The notes below the pieces were generated by a model that made no database searches, had not been told where the DNA came from, and saw nothing but the letters and a program-made list of their open reading frames with translations. From JAVKFY01 sp040223615 (GTDB lineage: Bacteria > Pseudomonadota > Alphaproteobacteria > GCA-2731375): a stretch of DNA of 64,000 nucleotides. The stretch is from the NCBI GenBank assembly GCA_040223615.1, contig JAVKFY010000034.1, forward strand, positions 66,105-130,104. Direction: 5' to 3'. Both the position numbers and the translations under genes were made by a program. Shown piece after piece: positions 17,335 to 25,760 of the stretch (position 1 is the first letter of the stretch; the number at the start of each line of letters is the position of its first letter).

Positions 17335-18356
17335 CGCCAGCCCCGGGCGCACGCCGAGAGCGGGCCGCCGGTCAGCAGCCAGTGGCGGCGAAAACGGCCG
17401 CCGCGCGATGGCGGGCGCGGGAATAGCGCCTCGAAGTCGGCCACCACGCGGGCCAGCTCGGCCGCGGCGGCGCCGCGCGGCTGGCGGCGTATTGGCGCCG
17501 GCACCATCGACAGGTCGAACCCGAGACGGTCGAGCAGCGCGAAGAAGCCGCTGACGGCGCCCCTGATCCTGCCGCGACGGGCCAGCCGGGTCAGCGTCAG
17601 CCAGTCGATCTCGTCGCCGGCGCGGCGCAGGATCGCGGCAGCGTCGATCACCTGCGGCAGCGACCCGGCCCCGAACCCGTTCGCCGCGGCCCGCGCTGCC
17701 GCCAGCAGCAACGCATGGGTCGGCGCGGCGATGCGGATGCGGACCTCGTCGACCGTGGCCGGCCGGCTCTCGGCGAACAGCATGTCGGGATTGAGCGCGC
17801 GGGCCAGCGGCCACGGCGCGGCCTGGGTGACGATGGCCAGGCGCAGGCTGCCATCCGGCGCCAGCGCGACATCGGCGCCGACGTCCAGCCCGTGTCGGCG
17901 CAACACCCCGGCCAGGCGGGCGCGGTCGCGCCGGCGGACCAGCAGCTCGGCGTGCTCGATCGGCTGGACGTCGGGGTCGTCGGCATAGGCGGCGGCGTTG
18001 CCGAGCGCGCCGAGGCACAGCACCTCCACGCCCTCGCGCAGCAGGCGCGCGGCCCAGGTCTGTGCGCCCTGGCGCGCGAACTGGTTGAACAGGCGGCTGC
18101 GGTGCGCGGTGCCGGCGTCGATCGCCGATGCCGCGGAATGGCCGCCGACGGCGGCGGCGAAGGCCGGCGAGGTCAGCTCGGCGAGACGGCGCACCCGGTC
18201 CGGGTCGAGCGCCAGGCGTCGCGATGGCGGCCGCAGCCCGGTACGCCACGGCCAGCCGTGGTCGGTCGCCAGCGGCGGCTGGCCGACACCGCGCCGATGC
18301 CCGCGTCCGGCGCGCGGCTCGATCTCGTCCTGGGGTCGGTCTCCCGGCACCCGCAT
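17331..18356 (-). CDS. Putative nucleotidyltransferase-fold protein
   Basis: About 341 residues from the ATG at 18356; an ATG at 18419 would overlap the divergent gene on the other strand and is less likely. The middle portion (HAELLVRRRDRARLAGVLRRHGLDV) resembles the PF14907-like nucleotidyltransferase fold, where an acidic substrate pocket acts on a polymer or sugar. The downstream part (APTHALLLAAARAAANG, then QVIDAAAILRRAGDEIDW) also matches that type of protein. This is recognition at family level only. The gene pairs with the unknown protein at 16549-17334. Confidence 0.5.
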   Translation of the reverse strand: MRVPGDRPQDEIEPRAGRGHRRGVGQPPLATDHGWPWRTGLRPPSRRLALDPDRVRRLAELTSPAFAAAVGGHSAASAIDAGTAHRSRLFNQFARQGAQTWAARLLREGVEVLCLGALGNAAAYADDPDVQPIEHAELLVRRRDRARLAGVLRRHGLDVGADVALAPDGSLRLAIVTQAAPWPLARALNPDMLFAESRPATVDEVRIRIAAPTHALLLAAARAAANGFGAGSLPQVIDAAAILRRAGDEIDWLTLTRLARRGRIRGAVSGFFALLDRLGFDLSMVPAPIRRQPRGAAAAELARVVADFEALFPRPPSRGGRFRRHWLLTGGPLSACARGWR

Positions 18357-18405
18357 GCTGGCGTCTCTCCATGTCGAAGCGCGGCCGGCGTGATAGGCTG
18401 CCGCC

Positions 18406-19176
18406 ATGATGGTCGGCAACTTTACCCGCGCGGCACTTGTTTTCGCCAGCCTGTGGCTCGTGACAAGTGCGTCGCCAGGGGAGACGCGGGCGCAGGACCG
18501 CGCGGATGCGGTGCTGCAGGGCCTGCTGGTCGAGGCCGACGCCGGGCTGGAGCGCTACCTTTTCCAGGCGCCGGCGAGTCCGGGAGCGATCGCGGAACGG
18601 GTCGAGCTGCTGATCCAGCGGCTGGCGGCGCTGCGGCCGGCGCCGGACCCGCAGGTCGCGCGCCGGGTGGCCGAGACCGCCGCCCGTGCCGGCCGCGCCG
18701 CGCTGCGGGCGCGCCCGGTGTTGCCGGTGCCGGCCGATGTCGCATTGCCAGAGGGCGCGTTGCGCTTCGAGCGCGATCTCGACCAGGCGGAGGGCTTGCG
18801 CCTGCCGCTGCCGGCCGGCGACTGGCGGGTGCTGGTGTTCGCCAAGACACCCTTCGGGCGCGAAGTGGCGGTGAATGGCCGGCGTCAGCCGGTGGCGCCC
18901 GGCGCCGGCGTGCTGGTCCTGGAAGGCCGGGCCGATGACGACGGCTTCACCATTGCGTTTCTCGCGCCGCTCGACCTCGACCGGGTGATCGCCGAACCGG
19001 CCGGTGGGCCATCGCTGCTCGGCGACGTCCTGCCGATCCCGGCGCAGACCGATGCGGCGCAAACCCGCATCGATGCCGCGCTGGCTCGCGCGGTCCCGCG
19101 GCAGGTCGGCATGGCGCCGGCCGGCTGGCAGTTCATCGGCTGCGTCGCGATCCCGATCGAGACCGCTAGCCGATAG
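18406..19176 (+). CDS. Hypothetical exported protein
   Basis: 256 residues with an N-terminal signal peptide (MMVGNFTRAALVFASLWLVT, then an AQD-type cleavage site near residue 30). The mature part is alanine- and arginine-rich with amphipathic helices (LLVEADAGLERYLF, VELLIQRLAALR), followed by a beta-rich section with DWRVLVFAKTPFGREVAVNG. No known domain was recognised. It is probably periplasmic. It converges on the acyl-CoA dehydrogenase across a hairpin at 19194-19211. Confidence 0.65.
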   Translation: MMVGNFTRAALVFASLWLVTSASPGETRAQDRADAVLQGLLVEADAGLERYLFQAPASPGAIAERVELLIQRLAALRPAPDPQVARRVAETAARAGRAALRARPVLPVPADVALPEGALRFERDLDQAEGLRLPLPAGDWRVLVFAKTPFGREVAVNGRRQPVAPGAGVLVLEGRADDDGFTIAFLAPLDLDRVIAEPAGGPSLLGDVLPIPAQTDAAQTRIDAALARAVPRQVGMAPAGWQFIGCVAIPIETASR

Positions 19177-19193
19177 GCGGGCGAGAATCCCTG

Positions 19194-19211
19194 CCCCGGC
19201 TCCTGCCGGGG
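19194..19211. terminator. Hairpin between convergent genes, repeat-like
   Basis: CCCCGGC (19194-19200) and GCCGGGG (19205-19211) form a perfect 7-bp stem with a TCCT loop. The flanks (GAATCC before, GTGACG after) resemble the GTCATTCCCG...GGAATCC dispersed repeat seen at 57374-57441. It may act as a bidirectional transcript end; there is no U tract. Confidence 0.5.
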
Positions 19212-19223
19212 TGACGGCATGTG

Positions 19224-20390
19224 CTAAGCCTTCAGCAGTTCCTCGGCGATGATGAGCTGGCGGACTTCCTGCGTGCCGGCGCCGATGGCCAGGAGCTTGG
19301 CGCCGCGGTAGAGGCGGTTGACCTCCATCTCGCGCATGAAGCCGGCGCCGCCGAAGATCTGAACCGCGTCGTCGACCACCCGGCTGCATACGTCCGACGC
19401 ATACCAGAGCGCCGCCGCCGTGAGCTTGTGGATCTCGCCGCGGCCGCCGGCGCCGACCTCTAGATCGTCGCAGGCGGCGAGCGCGCGGTAGGTGAAGGTT
19501 CGCGAGGCCTCGGTCTCGGCATACATGCGGGCAAGCTTGGACTGCACCATCTGGAAGCTGCCGATCGGCTGGCCGAACTGCTGGCGTTCCCTGGCGTAGT
19601 CGACGGCGAGCTCCAGCGCGCGGTCGGCCATGCCGACGCACAGCGGCGCGATGTAGGCGCGCTCCAGGTCGAGCCCGCTCATCACCACCGCGACGCCGGT
19701 ATTCTCCTCGCCGATGCGGTTGGCGGCCGGCACGCGAGCGTCGTCGAACACCAGCTCGGCCGTCGTGCTGCCGCGAAAGCCCATCTTGTCGAGCTTCTGC
19801 GCCACCTTGAAGCCGGGCGTGTCCTTCTCGACGACGAAGGCGGAAATGCCCTTGGCGCCCTGGTCCAGGGCGGTCTTGGCGTAGACCAGCAGGATATCGG
19901 CCTCGGGCCCGTTGGTGATGTAGAGCTTGGTGCCGTTCAGCACGTAGTCGTCGCCGTCGCGCCGCGCGGTGGTGCGCATGCCGCCCAGCGCGTCCGAGCC
20001 CGCGCCCGGCTCGGTCAGCGCCAGCGCGCCCAGGGCGGTGCCGTTGCACAGGGTGGGCACCCAGCGGCGGCGCTGTTCCTCCGAGCCGTTGCGGTAGATG
20101 TTGTTGAGGCAGAGGTTGTCGTGCGCGGCCCAGCTCAGCGCGAAGCTGTGGTTCGCGCGCGCCATGGTCTCGTGCAGCAGGCCGGCGGTGACCATGTCCA
20201 GGCCCTGACCACCATAGTCGGGATCGACGGTCAGGCCGAGGTAGCCCATCTGCGCGATGCGGGGCCAGACCTCGGCCGGCCACCACTCCTCGTCGTCCAT
20301 CTTCTGGGACAGCGGCGCCAGCGTGTCCATGAAGTAGCGCTCGGCGGCGTCGCGCAGCGCCACCTGCTCGTCATTCAGCTCGAAACTCAC
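19224..20390 (-). CDS. Acyl-CoA dehydrogenase, isovaleryl-CoA dehydrogenase-like
   Basis: A 388-residue FAD enzyme that oxidises an acyl-CoA to the enoyl-CoA and passes electrons to ETF. ALTEPGAGSDALGGMRTTA and YVLNGTKLYITNG mark the FAD/substrate middle domain. GIDLERAY-like sequence (LDLERAYIAPLCVG) holds the glutamate that serves as base in isovaleryl-CoA dehydrogenases. The C-terminal IFGGAGFMREMEVNRLYRGA is typical of the family. The start is a GTG at 20388-20390 with GGAGG upstream at 20396-20400 or so. No leucine-degradation partners lie nearby, so the exact substrate is open. Confidence 0.88.
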   Translation of the reverse strand: MSFELNDEQVALRDAAERYFMDTLAPLSQKMDDEEWWPAEVWPRIAQMGYLGLTVDPDYGGQGLDMVTAGLLHETMARANHSFALSWAAHDNLCLNNIYRNGSEEQRRRWVPTLCNGTALGALALTEPGAGSDALGGMRTTARRDGDDYVLNGTKLYITNGPEADILLVYAKTALDQGAKGISAFVVEKDTPGFKVAQKLDKMGFRGSTTAELVFDDARVPAANRIGEENTGVAVVMSGLDLERAYIAPLCVGMADRALELAVDYARERQQFGQPIGSFQMVQSKLARMYAETEASRTFTYRALAACDDLEVGAGGRGEIHKLTAAALWYASDVCSRVVDDAVQIFGGAGFMREMEVNRLYRGAKLLAIGAGTQEVRQLIIAEELLKA

Positions 20391-20486
20391 CGGCTTCGTT
20401 TCCTCCGTGGTCGTGCGGGTACTGTAGGGCGCGAGCGGCCATATCGCACCCGTGACATTGCGCGCCGGCCCCGTAAGCTGGCGACG

Positions 20487-21773
20487 ATGGACTACGTCGA
20501 CAGCTACTACCGCCGCACCGTATCGGCCGGCGGCGAACGCCCTGCCCTCGGTGAAAGAATCGAGGTCGAGACGTGCGTGGTCGGCGGCGGGCTGGCCGGG
20601 TTGACCACGGCGCTGCTGCTGGCGCGGCGCGGTCGGTCGGTGGCACTGCTGGAGGCGCGGCGGGTCGGCTGGGGCGCGTCCGGGCGCAATGGCGGCTTCG
20701 TGTCGGCCGGCGGTTTCGCGCGCGACGCCGAGACGCTGGCGGCTGAGGTCGGCGCCGATGCGGCCAGGGCGCTGCATGCGCTGTCGCGCGATGGCTGGCG
20801 CTTCGTGAAGGACACCATCGCGCAGAACGGTATCGCCTGCGACGTCGTCCCCGGCGGGCTGTATCCGTCCTGCTTCAACGATCCCGACGCCACGCGCGCC
20901 CGGCGCGACAAGCTGGCCACCCTGGTCGGCCGCCAGGTCGAATACGTGCCGCGCGAGCGGATGGCGGAGATGGTGTCGTCGCCGCGCTACCACGATGGGC
21001 TGTACGACCCGGAGATGTTTCACTTCCACCCGCTGAATTACACGCGCGGCGTGGCCGATCTGGCCGAGGCGGCCGGCGTGCGATTGTTCGAGGCGAGCCC
21101 GGCGCGGACACTCGATCGCCAAGGTGCAGGCTGGCGGGTGACCACCGACGATGGGGCGGTCGACGCCCAGCACGTGGTGCTGGCGCTCGGCGGCTATCAG
21201 AGCGGGCTGCACCCGGCGACCGAGCGCGGCGTATTGCCGATCGCCACCTACGTGATGCTGACCGAGCCGATGGGCGACAACAAGCTGCGCTCCGCGATCC
21301 GGGTGCCCTACGCGATTGCCGACGACCGCTTCGCCACCGACTACTACCGGCCGCTGCCTGACGGACGTATCCTCTGGGGTGGCCGGGTCAGCGCGCGCCA
21401 GGGCCGGCCGGCCGGGCTGGCGCGGACCATGCGGCGCGACATGGTGAAGGTCTATCCGCAGCTCGCCGACGTGAAGGCCGACATCGCCTGGATGGGCACG
21501 ATGAGCTACGCCCGCCACCGCATGCCGCAGATCGGCGCCAGCGAGCCGGGCCTGTGGCACGCGATCGGCTTCGGCGGGCGCGGCATGAACACCACCGCGA
21601 TGGCCGGCCAGGTGCTGGCCGCCGCGATCGCCGACGACGACGACACCTACAGGCGCTTCGAGCGCTTCGGCACGCCGTGGGTCGGTGGCGGCCTGGGCTT
21701 GCTGGCGGCGCAGGCGACCTACTGGAGGATGCAGGCCAGCGACGCCTGGCGGGCCTGGCGCCGCAACCGCTAG
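20487..21773 (+). CDS. FAD-dependent amine/amino-acid oxidoreductase (PuuB/DAO family)
   Basis: A 428-residue flavoprotein. The dinucleotide-binding motif VVGGGLAGLTTALLLARRG is near residues 33-51, followed by GWGASGRNGGFVSAGG, which is characteristic of gamma-glutamylputrescine oxidase-like enzymes. C-terminal AIGFGGRGMNTTAMAG is the second FAD-binding segment. The likely reaction is oxidation of a polyamine or N-substituted amino acid with release of H2O2 or reduction of quinone, but the substrate is unknown. The ATG at 20487 is close to the start of the divergent acyl-CoA dehydrogenase, with 96 bp between for both promoters. Confidence 0.85.
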   Translation: MDYVDSYYRRTVSAGGERPALGERIEVETCVVGGGLAGLTTALLLARRGRSVALLEARRVGWGASGRNGGFVSAGGFARDAETLAAEVGADAARALHALSRDGWRFVKDTIAQNGIACDVVPGGLYPSCFNDPDATRARRDKLATLVGRQVEYVPRERMAEMVSSPRYHDGLYDPEMFHFHPLNYTRGVADLAEAAGVRLFEASPARTLDRQGAGWRVTTDDGAVDAQHVVLALGGYQSGLHPATERGVLPIATYVMLTEPMGDNKLRSAIRVPYAIADDRFATDYYRPLPDGRILWGGRVSARQGRPAGLARTMRRDMVKVYPQLADVKADIAWMGTMSYARHRMPQIGASEPGLWHAIGFGGRGMNTTAMAGQVLAAAIADDDDTYRRFERFGTPWVGGGLGLLAAQATYWRMQASDAWRAWRRNR

Positions 21774-22636
21774 CCGGGGTTGCGGGCCCGGACGTAGTGC
21801 TGGCGCGACGGGATGCGCACGCGGCCGTCGCTGACGAAGGCGGCGAATGCGGTGGCGATGCCCTCGCGGATCGCGGCGATGTCGGCGGCGCTGGCGTCCT
21901 TCTCCTGGATCACCCGCGCGGCCGGGCCCATCTCGACGTTGAACGCGGCCTGGGCCTCCGGCGTCGCGGCGCCGATCATGTGCGGCCGGCCGTCGTGGAT
22001 CTCGATGTCGGCGAAGCCGGCGTCGCGCAGGATGGCGCGCACCAGGTCAGGGTCGCTGAACGCGAACGGTCCCGGCGCGCCGGGCGGCGGCGGCTCCACC
22101 GGGCCGAGCCTCGCGACCGCGACCTGCTGCTGGATGGTGAAGAACGGATTGTCGGCCGGCGGCGCCCAGCAGGCGAAGGCGAGCCGGCCGTCGGGCCGCA
22201 GGGCGCGGCGCAGGTTGGCGAAGGCGGCGACGGAATCGGCGAAGAACATCACGCCGAAGCGCGAGATGACGAGGTCGTGCGCGCCGGCCTCGAAGGCATG
22301 CGTCTGCGCGTCGGCCTCGACGATCTCGACATGCGCGTGCCCGGCTTCGGCGATACGTCGCCGGGCCAGATCGAGCATCGGGGCGGAGACGTCGCAGCCC
22401 AGCACCCGGCCCGTTGGCCCGGTGCGCGGGGCCAGTTCCAGCAACGTGGCGCCGGTGCCGCAGCCGACGTCGATCACGCGTTCGCCGGCCCCAACCGCGG
22501 CATGTCGCATCAGCAGCGCGGCGACTTCCGACAGCGAGGTGTCCATGCCGGCCTGGTGTCGGACCCACTTCGCGCCCGCGTCGCTGCTCCAATATGCGGC
22601 TTGCATGTCGTTGGGTGCGGCGTCGGTGCTGGTCAT
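21770..22636 (-). CDS. Class I SAM-dependent methyltransferase
   Basis: A 288-residue methyltransferase. Motif I VIDVGCGTGATLLELAP is near residues 52-68, the second acidic motif is VLGCDVSAPMLDLARR, and VISRFGVMFFADS is near 130. The closing part (PFFTIQQQVAV and after) resembles UbiE/arsenite-methyltransferase-like enzymes, yet the acceptor is not predictable. The ATG at 22636 gives MTSTDAAPNDMQAAYW; the long in-frame extension upstream is spurious. Its stop overlaps that of the convergent FAD oxidoreductase (shared CTAG). Confidence 0.82.
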   Translation of the reverse strand: MTSTDAAPNDMQAAYWSSDAGAKWVRHQAGMDTSLSEVAALLMRHAAVGAGERVIDVGCGTGATLLELAPRTGPTGRVLGCDVSAPMLDLARRRIAEAGHAHVEIVEADAQTHAFEAGAHDLVISRFGVMFFADSVAAFANLRRALRPDGRLAFACWAPPADNPFFTIQQQVAVARLGPVEPPPPGAPGPFAFSDPDLVRAILRDAGFADIEIHDGRPHMIGAATPEAQAAFNVEMGPAARVIQEKDASAADIAAIREGIATAFAAFVSDGRVRIPSRQHYVRARNPG

Positions 22637-22703
22637 GACGGGTTCCTGACGGTGAGAACTGGATGTAGGGCGCCGTTCGCGCATGTGGTAGGATTTCAAC
22701 ACC

Positions 22704-23084
22704 ATGAAAGCCGGATGGCTTATCGGTTTGGCCACCGCGGTGCTGATCGGCGCCGGCGGGAGCGCTCGGGCCGACAAGCATGGCGGCGGACGCATCACCG
22801 CCGACGATTTCCTCTCGCTCTGCCAGGCCAACGCACCCGGACCGCGCGACGCCTGCGGCACGATGCTGGAGGGGTTCCTCAGCGTCTACGTGCTGCTCGG
22901 CAGCAAGGACGACACCATGCGGGTGATCTGTCCGCCGCGCCAGTTGCCACGCGACCAGGCCCGCTACGTGTTCATCGGCTGGGCCGAGAAGCGCAATGAC
23001 CTCGCCGGGATGGACGTGGCGACGGGCATCAACCTGGCGCTTCGCGAAACCTTCCCCTGCGCGCCGCCGATCAAGGTGAAGTAG
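22704..23084 (+). CDS. Rap1a/Tai-like exported protein
   Basis: A 126-residue protein with a signal peptide (cleavage after SARA near residue 23). The mature region has FLSLCQ, DACGTMLEGFLSVY, VICPPRQLPRDQARY and a closing ALRETFPC, a four-cysteine pattern like the Rap1a/Tai immunity-protein domain. In type VI systems such proteins neutralise amidase effectors in the periplasm. No effector or secretion genes lie beside it, so it may be an orphan immunity gene or a domain used for another job. The family call is from motif recognition. Confidence 0.55.
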   Translation: MKAGWLIGLATAVLIGAGGSARADKHGGGRITADDFLSLCQANAPGPRDACGTMLEGFLSVYVLLGSKDDTMRVICPPRQLPRDQARYVFIGWAEKRNDLAGMDVATGINLALRETFPCAPPIKVK

Positions 23085-23115
23085 CGACGTCGCGGGCCGT
23101 GGCGTGGCACGGTCG

Positions 23116-24102
23116 CTAGAGCAGGCCATGCTTGCGCAGGCGATGGCGGAGCTGGTCGTAGCTGAGGCCGAGGCGGCGGGCTGCCTCGCGCTGGTTGTGA
23201 CGGGCTTCGCGCATGGCGCGCTCGACCAGATCCTTCTCGAAATCGTTCACCGCCGCGGTCAAGTCGGCCGGCAAGGCGTTGTCCTCGGCGGCGTCGGCTG
23301 ACGGCGCGCCAGGCCGGTAGGGCGAGTCGAAGGGGTCGAGCACCAAGTCGTCGACGGTGTCATCCGGCTCGGCGCGGTAGACGGCACGTTCCACGACGTT
23401 TTTCAGTTCGCGCACGTTGCCCGGCCAGTCATGGCCGGCGAGCTCGGCCTGCGCCCGCTCGCTGAAGCCGGGGAAACCCTCGCGGCCCAAGGTCAGCGCG
23501 AAATCGCGGGCGAACCGGCTCGCCAACAGCGGCACGTCGTCCGGGCGCGCACGCAGCGGCGGCACGGTCAGCACGTCGAAGGCCAGCCGATCCAGCAGGT
23601 CGTGCCGGAACCGGCCGGATTCCGCCGCGGCCGGCAAGTCGATGTTGGTGGCGGCGATCAGGCGCACGTCGACACGGATCGTGGCGTCGCCGCCCAGGCG
23701 CTCGAACTCGCCATACTCGATCACCCGCAACAGTTTCTCCTGCACCGGCTGGCTGGCGTTGGCGACCTCATCCAGGAAGAAGGTGCCGCCGTCGGCGAGT
23801 TCGAAGCGGCCGACGCGGCGTCGCGTGGCGCCGGTGAAGGCGCCGGCCTCGTGCCCGAACAGCTCGCCCTCGACCAGGGTTTCCGGCAGCGCGGCGCAGT
23901 TCAGCTTCCAGAACGGGCCGTCCCAGCGCCGCGACAGCAGGTGCAGGCGGGCGGCGATCAGCTCCTTGCCGGTGCCGCGCTCGCCGATCACCAGCACCGG
24001 CCGGTCCAGCGGCGCCAGACGGGAGACCTGCTCCAGCAACGCCAGGAAGGGCGGGGATTCGCCGATCAACGCCGGCAGGTCGGTCATGTTAGCCATATTC
24101 AC
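23116..24102 (-). CDS. pspF: PspF, sigma-54 activator of the phage-shock genes
   Basis: A 328-residue AAA+ bacterial enhancer-binding protein that lacks a receiver domain, as PspF does. Walker A is VIGERGTGKEL near residues 38-48. The sigma-54 contact loop is HEAGAFTGATRR near 84-95, and Walker B is GGTFFLDEVANAS near 104-116. The C-terminus has a Fis-type helix-turn-helix (HNQREAARRLGLSYDQLRHRLRKHG). The opening frame gives GTG at 24102; ATGs at 24096 and 24087 are equally possible. It reads divergently from pspA, whose promoter has a perfect sigma-54 motif. Confidence 0.95.
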   Translation of the reverse strand: MNMANMTDLPALIGESPPFLALLEQVSRLAPLDRPVLVIGERGTGKELIAARLHLLSRRWDGPFWKLNCAALPETLVEGELFGHEAGAFTGATRRRVGRFELADGGTFFLDEVANASQPVQEKLLRVIEYGEFERLGGDATIRVDVRLIAATNIDLPAAAESGRFRHDLLDRLAFDVLTVPPLRARPDDVPLLASRFARDFALTLGREGFPGFSERAQAELAGHDWPGNVRELKNVVERAVYRAEPDDTVDDLVLDPFDSPYRPGAPSADAAEDNALPADLTAAVNDFEKDLVERAMREARHNQREAARRLGLSYDQLRHRLRKHGLL

Positions 24103-24176
24103 CAGTAAATAGTGGAAAATCCGCTAAGTTTCAATCCCACGCCAGGCGACTGTCAATGAAATCAACAGGTTAGGGC

Positions 24177-24191
24177 TGGCACGGTGCTTGC
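24177..24191 (+). promoter_or_regulatory. Sigma-54 promoter of pspA
   Basis: TGGCACG at 24177-24183 and TTGC at 24188-24191, with GG and GC 10 bases apart, match the -24/-12 consensus exactly. It lies 43 bases before the pspA ATG and downstream of the divergent pspF, which supplies the matching activator. PspF upstream sites should lie between about 24105 and 24170. Confidence 0.92.
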
Positions 24192-24233
24192 GATAGGGAG
24201 GGCGAGAGTTTTCTTGAGCTAGGAGACAACACC

Positions 24234-24911
24234 ATGAGCATCTTCTCGCGCCTGGCCGACATCGTGAACGCGAATATCAATTCGCTGCTCGATCGCGCCG
24301 AGGATCCGGAGAAGACCATCCGCCTGATGATCCAGGAGATGGAGGACACCCTGGTCGACGCCCGCGCCACCGCGGCGCGCACCATCGCCGACCGCAAGGA
24401 AATCGAGCGCCGGCTGGCCCGCCTGGGCGAGGCCGAGACGGAGTGGCAGCGCAAGGCCGAGCTGGCCCTGAACAAGGGGCGCGAGGACCTGGCCAAGGCC
24501 GCCCTGACCGAGAAGCAGCGCATCGCGCAGTCGGTCGAGGCGCTGGGCGAGGAGCTGGGTCAGCTCGTCGGCCTGCTGGACCGGCACAGCGACGACATCG
24601 CCAAGCTGGAAAAGAAGCTGGTCGAGGTGAAGGCCAAGCAGAAGTCAATCCAGGCCCGCGCCGACAGCGCCGTTTCGCGCCTGCAGGTGCGCCAGCGGAC
24701 CTACGACGGCCGGGTGCAGGACGCGATGAACCGTTTCGAACGCATGGAGCGGAGGGTCGACAATGCCGAGGCCGAGGTGGAGGCGTTCGATCTGGGACGC
24801 GGTCGCGACCTGGCTGAGGAGATCGCCGATCTGGAGACCGATCAGGCGGTGGAGGCCGAGCTGGCGGCCCTGAAGGAACGCATGAAGGGCAACGCGGCGG
24901 GCGAGACCTGA
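24234..24911 (+). CDS. pspA: Phage-shock protein A
   Basis: A 225-residue coiled-coil protein of the PspA/IM30 (ESCRT-III-like) family. It binds PspF to hold it inactive and assembles on stressed inner membrane to preserve proton motive force. The N-terminal helix SIFSRLADIVNANINSLLDR (residues 2-21) is amphipathic. Long helices rich in Ala, Glu, Lys and Arg follow (DARATAARTIADRKEIERRL). The ribosome site AGGAG lies at 24221-24225. pspB and pspC follow after 119 bp, and control is by the sigma-54 promoter at 24177-24191. Confidence 0.96.
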   Translation: MSIFSRLADIVNANINSLLDRAEDPEKTIRLMIQEMEDTLVDARATAARTIADRKEIERRLARLGEAETEWQRKAELALNKGREDLAKAALTEKQRIAQSVEALGEELGQLVGLLDRHSDDIAKLEKKLVEVKAKQKSIQARADSAVSRLQVRQRTYDGRVQDAMNRFERMERRVDNAEAEVEAFDLGRGRDLAEEIADLETDQAVEAELAALKERMKGNAAGET

Positions 24912-24993
24912 TTTCGCGGCGCCGGCCCGCTCCCCCGCCTGGCCACCGAATAGGATACGGGCGTTGGATGGGAGAGCGGACCGGTGCAGACCG

Positions 24994-25013
24994 AGCGACC
25001 CGACCGGGTCGCT
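24994..25013. terminator. Hairpin between pspA and pspB
   Basis: AGCGACCC (24994-25001), a GACC loop and GGGTCGCT (25006-25013) make a perfect 8-bp stem, followed by TTTG. It lies 17 bases before the pspB ATG. It may lower transcription or translation of pspBC relative to pspA, or shield the pspA 3' end. Confidence 0.6.
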
Positions 25014-25030
25014 TTGAAAGGAGCTGAACC

Positions 25031-25258
25031 ATGGGCTGGATCTTCGCGGTACCGCTGATCGTGTTTCTGACGCTGGTCGCGCCGCTGTGGATCATCTTCC
25101 ACTACATCACCAAGTGGAGAACCTCGAAGAGCCTGAGCCAGGAGGACGAAGCGCTGCTCGCCGAACTGTGGGCCAGCGCGGAGAAGATGGAGGATCGGAT
25201 CAACACGCTGGAGCGCATCCTGGACGCCGAGGCCCCCGACTGGAGGAACCGGACATGA
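25031..25258 (+). CDS. pspB: Phage-shock protein B
   Basis: A 75-residue inner-membrane protein with one N-terminal transmembrane helix (residues 3-25, IFAVPLIVFLTLVAPLWIIF) and a cytoplasmic coiled-coil tail (SLSQEDEALLAELWASAEKM). PspB and PspC act as the membrane sensors that draw PspA off PspF. The ribosome site AAAGGAGCT lies at 25017-25025. The stop overlaps the pspC ATG by four bases (ATGA), so PspB and PspC are made together. Confidence 0.93.
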   Translation: MGWIFAVPLIVFLTLVAPLWIIFHYITKWRTSKSLSQEDEALLAELWASAEKMEDRINTLERILDAEAPDWRNRT

Positions 25259-25665
25259 GCCGTCACGACGATATTTTCGCCCCTGCCCGCCCGAGCCGGG
25301 CGCGGCTGTACCGCAACCCCGATCGCGGCATTATCCTGGGCGTGTGCGCCGGCGTGGCCGACTATTTCGGAATCTCGCTGACCCTCGTGCGGGTGGTGAT
25401 GGCGCTGGGCCTGGTGTTCTTCTCGGTGCCGACCTTGCTGGGCTATCTGGGCACCGCCTGGCTGCTGCCGGCGCAGCCGCGCGACCTGTACCGTGATGCC
25501 GCCGACGCCGCCTTCTGGCGTCAGGCCCGGATCCGGCCGATCGAGACCGTCGGCGCGCTGCGCCACAAGTTCCGCGAGCTGGAACGCAAGCTGCGCGCCG
25601 TGGAGGCACACGCCACCAGCCGCGCCTTCGACCTCGGCCGCGAAATCGACAGCCTGAAGGGCTGA
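25255..25665 (+). CDS. pspC: Phage-shock protein C
   Basis: A 136-residue protein with a PspC domain. RLYRNPDRGIILGVCAGVADYF is the conserved N-terminal part, followed by a transmembrane helix (LVRVVMALGLVFFSVPTLLG). The C-terminal 50 residues form a charged helix (FRELERKLRAVEAHATS) that many PspC proteins use to bind PspA. The ATG at 25255 is chosen from the ATGA overlap with pspB; an upstream in-frame codon would run into pspB in another frame. A perfect 11-bp inverted repeat follows at 25761-25793. Confidence 0.93.
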   Translation: MSRHDDIFAPARPSRARLYRNPDRGIILGVCAGVADYFGISLTLVRVVMALGLVFFSVPTLLGYLGTAWLLPAQPRDLYRDAADAAFWRQARIRPIETVGALRHKFRELERKLRAVEAHATSRAFDLGREIDSLKG

Positions 25666-25760
25666 ATCCGGGTCGGGCGGTTGACCGGCAACGGCCATAC
25701 CGCCCACCTGCATCGCAACCTCGACCTTGCCCAACAAAGCCGGAAACCCACCGCCATGGC

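Noticed and set aside
18406..18419. ATG at 18419 as start of the minus-strand nucleotidyltransferase-like gene
   Set aside because: It would overlap the start of the divergent exported-protein gene; the ATG at 18356 avoids this and loses only unconserved residues.
16549..20286. A 1245-residue minus-strand open frame
   Set aside because: It is an antisense shadow across several genes. Only the last 261 residues (start at 17334) look like a real protein and overlap properly with the upstream gene.
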